64,000 bases of DNA from Pseudomonadota bacterium (GTDB taxonomy: Bacteria > Pseudomonadota > Gammaproteobacteria > Magnimaribacterales > D2472): NCBI GenBank assembly GCA_028344535.1, contig JAOMBK010000003.1, positions 1-64,000 on the forward strand, read 5' to 3'. The notes beneath the pieces are model-generated. The model made no database searches, was not told the origin of the DNA, and worked only from the letters and a program-made list of their open reading frames with translations. The position numbers and the translations under genes were made by a program. Of the stretch, positions 57,973-64,000 are shown one piece after another. Position 1 is the stretch's first letter. Each line of letters begins with the position of its first letter.

Positions 57973-59261
57973 TGAATCTTGAAGCCATATTTTCAAATTT
58001 AGGTATTTTTAGCTTAACATCAGGTCAATCAATCATGTTGGTAGTAGGCTTGGTTATACTTTACTTGGCAATCAGCAAAAAATTTGAACCTTTGTTGTTA
58101 TTGCCGATTGGTTTTGGAGCAATTCTTACAAATATTCCTGAAATTGGTCTAGCTCTCAGCCCAATAGAAAAACTGATTTATTTTTCAAACCCTGATGAAT
58201 TAGCTGGAGCCCTGTCTTTGATTGTAATTGGTGAGGCTGAGTCTTTATCTGCATTCTTAAAAACAGCCTCCCATTCTCAGTTATGGTTGCTCAATGAATA
58301 TGCTGCTGAGTTAGGATATAAAGCTGGCATTTTAAATACTTTTTATTCTGTAGCAATTGGTTCAGGAGTTGCGCCTTTGGTAATATTTATGGGCGTAGGC
58401 GCCATGACAGATTTTGGACCAATGTTAGCCAATCCCAAAACATTAATTTTGGGAGCTGCTGCTCAATTTGGTATTTTTGCAACAGTTGTTGGGGCTTTGA
58501 TTTTAAATAAGTTTGGAGTAGTTTCATTTACACTCAAACAAGCAGCGGCAACTGGTATTATTGGTGGAGCCGATGGACCAACTGCAATCTATGTCTCTTC
58601 TATTTTAGCGCCAGAACTTCTTGGTGCGATTGCTGTAGCTGCATATTCCTACATGGCCCTAGTACCTCTAATTCAGCCTCCAATTATGAGACTGCTTACC
58701 TCTCGAAAAGAAAGGGTTATTCGCATGGTTCAATTAAGAGGGGTTTCTCAAAAAGAAAAAATAATTTTTCCAATAATTTTGGTTTTTCTCGTAGGCATGA
58801 TGCTTCCTAGTGCAGCTCCTTTAATTGGAATGTTTTGTTTTGGAAACCTTATGAGAGAATCTCTTGTGGTGGAGAGGTTGAGTGAGGTTGTGCAAAATTC
58901 ACTTATTAATATGGTTACCATTTTCTTAGGTTTGGCTGTTGGATCAAAGCTTGCAGCAGACCAATTCCTCACTCCTGAAACCCTTGGAATCCTTTCTCTA
59001 GGCATCATAGCTTTCTCAATAGGAACAGCTTCAGGTATTTTGATGGCCAAGCTAATGAATATTTTAAGCGCAAATAAAATAAATCCTCTGATAGGTGCTG
59101 CTGGTGTTTCTGCAGTTCCTATGGCTGCTAGAGTTGTTAATAAAGTGGGCCTAGAAAATGATTCTCAAAATTTTCTATTAATGCACGCCATGGGTCCTAA
59201 TGTTGCAGGAGTAATTGGTTCCGCAGTGGCTGCTGGAGTCATGATTCAACTTCTAGCTTAA
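57972..59261 (+). CDS. oadB: Oxaloacetate decarboxylase beta subunit (Na+ pump)
   Basis: [75 protein letters not shown]. Confidence 0.96.
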   Translation: MNLEAIFSNLGIFSLTSGQSIMLVVGLVILYLAISKKFEPLLLLPIGFGAILTNIPEIGLALSPIEKLIYFSNPDELAGALSLIVIGEAESLSAFLKTASHSQLWLLNEYAAELGYKAGILNTFYSVAIGSGVAPLVIFMGVGAMTDFGPMLANPKTLILGAAAQFGIFATVVGALILNKFGVVSFTLKQAAATGIIGGADGPTAIYVSSILAPELLGAIAVAAYSYMALVPLIQPPIMRLLTSRKERVIRMVQLRGVSQKEKIIFPIILVFLVGMMLPSAAPLIGMFCFGNLMRESLVVERLSEVVQNSLINMVTIFLGLAVGSKLAADQFLTPETLGILSLGIIAFSIGTASGILMAKLMNILSANKINPLIGAAGVSAVPMAARVVNKVGLENDSQNFLLMHAMGPNVAGVIGSAVAAGVMIQLLA

Positions 59262-59265
59262 TGCT

Positions 59266-60399
59266 ATGGATCCTTTCAAAGATATTCGACCTTACACTGA
59301 TGCAGAAGTAGCTGAAGTCCTTAGATCACTGACGTCCAATCCCTCAGTTTTAAAAGCCTTAATTGGATTACAATTTCCTGGAGTTATTTCAAACATTCCT
59401 TTTGTTAAGTTTTTTATAAAACAAAAGCTAATTTCTAAAGCTAGAACCATCAATACCATCGATGATTATCAACAAGTTTTTAAGGGCTTGATGGAAAAAG
59501 TAGTCCAAGAATCCATATCAACTTTTTCTGTTAATGGACTGAATAAATTAAATCAACAGGATAGCTATTTATATATTTCTAATCATAGAGATATATCTCT
59601 GGATGCAGCTTTGCTTGCTCTAAATCTTTATCAATCTGGCTTCAAAACATTCAATATTGCGGTTGGTAATAATCTTATGGAAGAGACATGGGCCTCAGAT
59701 TTATTTAGATTGAACAAAAGCTTTATCATTCAAAGATCCGGTGGAACCAAAAAAGAAATTTACTCTGGTTTGTCACTAGCTTCACAATTTATTTATCAAA
59801 GTATTTTTCAAGATAATGATTCTATATGGATTGCGCAAAAGCAGGGAAGGGCAAAGGACGGTATAGATGCAACAGATCCAGCATTGTTAAAGATGATTCA
59901 TTTAACAAAGAGAAAATCTCAATCTGTAGCCAATTATTTTAATTCTTTAAAAGTTGTTCCGGTATCCATTTCTTATGAATATGATCCTAATGATCAATTA
60001 AAAGCGAAAGAGCTGTATTCCTCCCAATCAAATAGTGCTTATATAAAAGAGAAGGATGAGGATCTTAGAAGTATTGCTAATGGAATAACTGGATTTAAGG
60101 GCAACGTAAACATCAATCTTTCAGAGCCTATGACATTTGACGAGAATGATGACTATCAAACCATTGCAGAGAAAATAACGCACTCAATAGTTGCAATGTA
60201 TGAGCTTCATCCAACGAACTATGCTGCTTGTAATCTCATGGAAATGAATTTTCAGGATCAAGGCCAATACACTCAAAAGGAAATTAAGCAGGCTCAAGCA
60301 AAGCTAGAAGACAGGCTGAAAAGCTTAGAGAAAGGCGCACGTTCAAAATTACTTGAACAATACGCCAATCCTGTTATTAGAAAACTTAAATTAAGTTAG
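59266..60399 (+). CDS. Glycerolipid acyltransferase-like (PlsC/GPAT-like)
   Basis: YLYISNHRDISLDAALLAL (HxxxxD-type region), IQRSGGTKKEIYSGL, WIAQKQGRAKDGIDATDPALLKM. Confidence 0.82.
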   Translation: MDPFKDIRPYTDAEVAEVLRSLTSNPSVLKALIGLQFPGVISNIPFVKFFIKQKLISKARTINTIDDYQQVFKGLMEKVVQESISTFSVNGLNKLNQQDSYLYISNHRDISLDAALLALNLYQSGFKTFNIAVGNNLMEETWASDLFRLNKSFIIQRSGGTKKEIYSGLSLASQFIYQSIFQDNDSIWIAQKQGRAKDGIDATDPALLKMIHLTKRKSQSVANYFNSLKVVPVSISYEYDPNDQLKAKELYSSQSNSAYIKEKDEDLRSIANGITGFKGNVNINLSEPMTFDENDDYQTIAEKITHSIVAMYELHPTNYAACNLMEMNFQDQGQYTQKEIKQAQAKLEDRLKSLEKGARSKLLEQYANPVIRKLKLS

Positions 60400-61682
60400 C
60401 TTGAGTAATATCCGCTTTCATTATGTTCGGTTAAGTCTAAACCTTCATGCTCACTTTCATCGCTTACTCTTAAATCTGCAAGCATCGAGGTGATTTTCAA
60501 AGCAACCCAAGAAAATACTAAAGTCCAGAGGCATATAACCACAACACCTTGAAATTGAATCATAAATTGATCAAAGACAGATGGATCGAATCCTGCTGCT
60601 CCTGCCCCAAGAAAGCCATCTGGCTTACCTATAAAGGCTAGCATTAAAATACCTAAAATACCTCCAACGCCGTGCACAGGGAAGACATCAAGTGAGTCAT
60701 CAATTTTGAAAAAACCTTTAATCATCTGCGTTGCATAGAAGCAGATAAGTCCAGCTAAAAGACCAATCAGCAATGCCCCTTGAGGACCAACTGTTCCAGA
60801 TGCAGGTGTAATAGTCGCTAAACCTGCAACCATTCCTGTTGCTATACCGACAACTGTTGGTTTGCCTGTTTTAACCCATTCAACTGTCATCCATGTTAAG
60901 GCTCCAACTGCAGCACTAATATGAGTCACCAGAATAGCCATAGCAGCACTTGAATCAGCAGCAACAGCACTTCCACCGTTAAAGCCAAACCAACCCACCC
61001 ACAGCATTGCAGCTCCCATGACAACCATGGGTCTGTTATGTGGCACTAATGATCCTCCTGGAAAACCTTTTCTAGGCCCAAGCATCATGGCAGCAACCAA
61101 AGCACCAACTCCGCAAGTAGCATGAACCACTAATCCGCCAGCAAAATCAATCACCCCGATACTACCGAGATAGCCACCACCCCAAACCATATGGCATGCA
61201 GGTAAATAAACTAAAGTTACCCATAGAACAGTAAAAATGCACATAGCGCTAAATTTCATTCTCTCAGCAAATGCACCTACTACTAAAGCTGGTGTGATGA
61301 TTGCAAATGTCATTTGGAATACAACAAATAAGCTTTCAGGTAAGGTTCCCGATGCCGAATCTCTCGTTAAACTCGACAAGAAAAGAGCGTCAGTTCCCCC
61401 AATAATAGAGCCATTACCTGTGAAGGCTAAGCTATACCCATAAACAACCCAAACCACAGACACGATGCAGCAAATTGCAAAACATTGCATTAGCACAGAT
61501 AAAACATTTTGCGATCTAACAAGTCCTCCATAGAAAAGTGCCAATCCAGGAAGGGTCATAAATAAGACCAAAGCAGTGGCAGTCAGGATCCATGCTGTAT
61601 CTCCAGAATTGATTTCAGACGAGAGAACAGCCGGAGACAAAAGAGTGGCAAGTGTAATAAGACAGTAATTAAATAATTTCAT
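60396..61682 (-). CDS. amt: Ammonium transporter
   Basis: FYGGLVRSQNVLSVLMQ; MTFAIITPALVVGAFAERMKFS; DFAGGLVVHATCGVGALVAAMMLGPR; DSLDVFPVHGVGGILG. Confidence 0.96.
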   Translation of the reverse strand: MKLFNYCLITLATLLSPAVLSSEINSGDTAWILTATALVLFMTLPGLALFYGGLVRSQNVLSVLMQCFAICCIVSVVWVVYGYSLAFTGNGSIIGGTDALFLSSLTRDSASGTLPESLFVVFQMTFAIITPALVVGAFAERMKFSAMCIFTVLWVTLVYLPACHMVWGGGYLGSIGVIDFAGGLVVHATCGVGALVAAMMLGPRKGFPGGSLVPHNRPMVVMGAAMLWVGWFGFNGGSAVAADSSAAMAILVTHISAAVGALTWMTVEWVKTGKPTVVGIATGMVAGLATITPASGTVGPQGALLIGLLAGLICFYATQMIKGFFKIDDSLDVFPVHGVGGILGILMLAFIGKPDGFLGAGAAGFDPSVFDQFMIQFQGVVVICLWTLVFSWVALKITSMLADLRVSDESEHEGLDLTEHNESGYYSS

Positions 61683-61694
61683 TTTTTCTCCTTG

Positions 61695-62075
<381 letters not shown>

Positions 62076-62163
62076 TTATCATGCCAATTTATAATGAGTT
62101 ATTTGATACTTTTAGGGAGGGTTTTAAAAGAATCTTATTTTATTTGCACTCTTTTGATGCAAC

Positions 62164-62195
62164 TAATAGCCGCCAACGAATATTGACGGCTATTA
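62164..62195. repeat. Inverted repeat TAATAGCCGCCAA...TTGACGGCTATTA downstream of amt copy 2 (possible weak terminator)
   Basis: About 12-bp stem with one G:T/mismatch position and 6-nt loop; no strong T-run. Confidence 0.5.
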
Positions 62196-62206
62196 TAATG
62201 AGTTTC

Positions 62207-63487
62207 TTATTTAAACTCTGGGTAAGCTTCAACTCCTATTTCTGACGCGTCAAGCCCAAGCGCTTGCTCTTCATCAGTTGCTCTTATAGGTGTAATCATA
62301 TTGATTAAGTAAACAACTCCATAGCTAGCCATGAAACCAAAACCAGCAATTGAAATAACACCAACTAGTTGAATCAAGTAAGATGCATCTGGATTAGTAA
62401 ATGGAACAACCATTACACCAAAGATGCCTACAATACCGTGAGCAGAGATTGCTCCAACCGGATCATCAACTTTGAGTTTAGAATCAAAGAACAGGATAGA
62501 TGCATAAACTAATAGACCGCCTAGAAATCCAATGATTACAGACTCTCCACCGCTTGGAGCACTTGGTCCAGCTGTTATTGCAACTAAACCTGCAATAGCA
62601 CCATTAATAACCATAGTCACATCGCTTTTTCCAGTCATTACTAGACTTAGTACCAACGCTCCTATGACTCCACCAGCTGCTGCCATATTAGTATTCAAGA
62701 AGACCTGGCTAACAGCTATTGCACTTGCTTCATCACTGATAACAAGTTCTGAGCCACCATTAAAACCAAACCAACCCAACCAAAGAATAAGAACGCCTAA
62801 TGCTGCTAATGGAATATTAGATCCAGGCATAGGGTTGATGGAACCATCAGCGCCATATTTACCATTTCTTGCACCAAGCAAAGTTACAACTCCAAGAGCT
62901 GCAGCCGCACCAAGCAGGTGAACGGTTCCTGAGCCGGCATAATCAGAGTAGCCAAGAACGCTTAAGAAGCCGCCGCCCCAATTCCAGTATCCTTGAATTG
63001 GATAGATAAAGGCTGTCAATATTACTGTAAAGATAAAGAAGGGTATTAACTTCATTCTTCCAGCAACAGCACCTGAAACAATTGACATAGCAGTGGCAAC
63101 AAACACAACCTGAAAAAAGAAGTCAGCTTGTTGAGAGTAATCCATTCCATATGCCATGCCTATTTCTTCAAGAGGCATATCAGCGCTTAGACCCCAAGAT
63201 GTTGCAATGGCTGGTAAAATTCCATATGAAACAGCTTCACCCGCTTCATCAAGTCCGCCAGCGATAGCAAATATGGCATCTGCTGGATACATCAAAGCAA
63301 AACCACAAACAAGGTACATAACGCATGCTATTGAGAATAAACCAAGATTTTTAGTAACGATTTCAGAAACATCTTTCTTTTGAACTAAACCTGCTTCAAG
63401 CATGGTAAATCCAGCGGCCATCCACATGACCAATGCTCCTGACATAATTGCGTAGAAAGTATCTAATGCAAATTTTATTTCTTCCAT
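62207..63487 (-). CDS. amt: Ammonium transporter (second copy)
   Basis: MLEAGLVQKKDVSEIVTKNL; YAGSGTVHLLGAAAALGVVTLLGARNGKYG; DDPVGAISAHGIVGIFG. Confidence 0.95.
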   Translation of the reverse strand: MEEIKFALDTFYAIMSGALVMWMAAGFTMLEAGLVQKKDVSEIVTKNLGLFSIACVMYLVCGFALMYPADAIFAIAGGLDEAGEAVSYGILPAIATSWGLSADMPLEEIGMAYGMDYSQQADFFFQVVFVATAMSIVSGAVAGRMKLIPFFIFTVILTAFIYPIQGYWNWGGGFLSVLGYSDYAGSGTVHLLGAAAALGVVTLLGARNGKYGADGSINPMPGSNIPLAALGVLILWLGWFGFNGGSELVISDEASAIAVSQVFLNTNMAAAGGVIGALVLSLVMTGKSDVTMVINGAIAGLVAITAGPSAPSGGESVIIGFLGGLLVYASILFFDSKLKVDDPVGAISAHGIVGIFGVMVVPFTNPDASYLIQLVGVISIAGFGFMASYGVVYLINMITPIRATDEEQALGLDASEIGVEAYPEFK

Positions 63488-63501
63488 ATTAATCTCCTTA
63501 A

Positions 63502-63843
<342 letters not shown>

Positions 63844-64000
63844 TTATAGGCTTGCTGAAATTGAAAAGAAGATACCGTCTTCATCAGCGCCGTATCCTCC
63901 ATCACTAAAGTCATATGCGGTAATACCGCAGTCAAATGATCCACAAGTAAAACCATAACTTACCGTTGTGTTATCACCGTAATCATCATATTCCCCGTAG
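63844..64000 (-). CDS. C-terminus of outer membrane porin-like protein (TorF/Gcw_chp-like), truncated by window edge
   Basis: Manual reading: YGEYDDYGDNTTVSYGFTCGSFDCGITAYDFSDGGYGADEDGIFFSISASL*; such porins often neighbour glnK-amt. Confidence 0.55.
   Translation of the reverse strand, partial: YGEYDDYGDNTTVSYGFTCGSFDCGITAYDFSDGGYGADEDGIFFSISASL

Noticed and set aside
62532-62921. 129-aa plus-strand ORF antisense to amt (and other antisense ORFs such as 27055..27396, 24886..25185, 13972..14280, 44758..45183)
   Set aside because: Opposite strand of strongly supported genes; composition explained by reverse-frame reading of the real CDS.

Overview
The window is about 64 kb of AT-rich, very gene-dense bacterial chromosome. 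The gene content (TonB receptor, P450, many acyl-CoA ligases, SDRs and crotonases, Na+-pumping Oad, compact spacing) suggests a streamlined marine gammaproteobacterium, possibly SAR86-like; this taxonomic guess is inference only. I saw no rRNA, tRNA, CRISPR array, transposase or integrase by eye. Main modules: (i) P450 fragment, TonB receptor, glutaryl-CoA dehydrogenase; (ii) a Ddn/F420-type oxidoreductase followed by a MacAB-like ABC exporter; (iii) glycosyltransferases and an ELM1-family protein; (iv) a minus-strand operon of SDR, KstD-like flavoprotein, acyl-CoA ligase, SDR, Ggt and prepilin peptidase; (v) a lipoprotein-type subtilisin autotransporter; (vi) phoB-phoR followed directly by an 11-gene type II secretion operon (gspC to gspM); (vii) Ppx/PPK2; (viii) a three-repeat PhoB-box upstream of a 41-codon membrane smORF, a PiT transporter, a porin and a beta-propeller phytase; (ix) a steroid-side-chain-like cluster of two DUF35 proteins, two thiolase-fold proteins that appear to lack the catalytic Cys, two crotonases, SDRs and an acyl-CoA ligase; (x) a sterol-C24-methyltransferase-like protein; (xi) oadGAB; (xii) a duplicated glnK-amt unit next to a TorF-like porin C-terminus. 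The best leads are the phosphate-acquisition/T2SS neighbourhood and the Cys-less thiolase-fold/DUF35 set.
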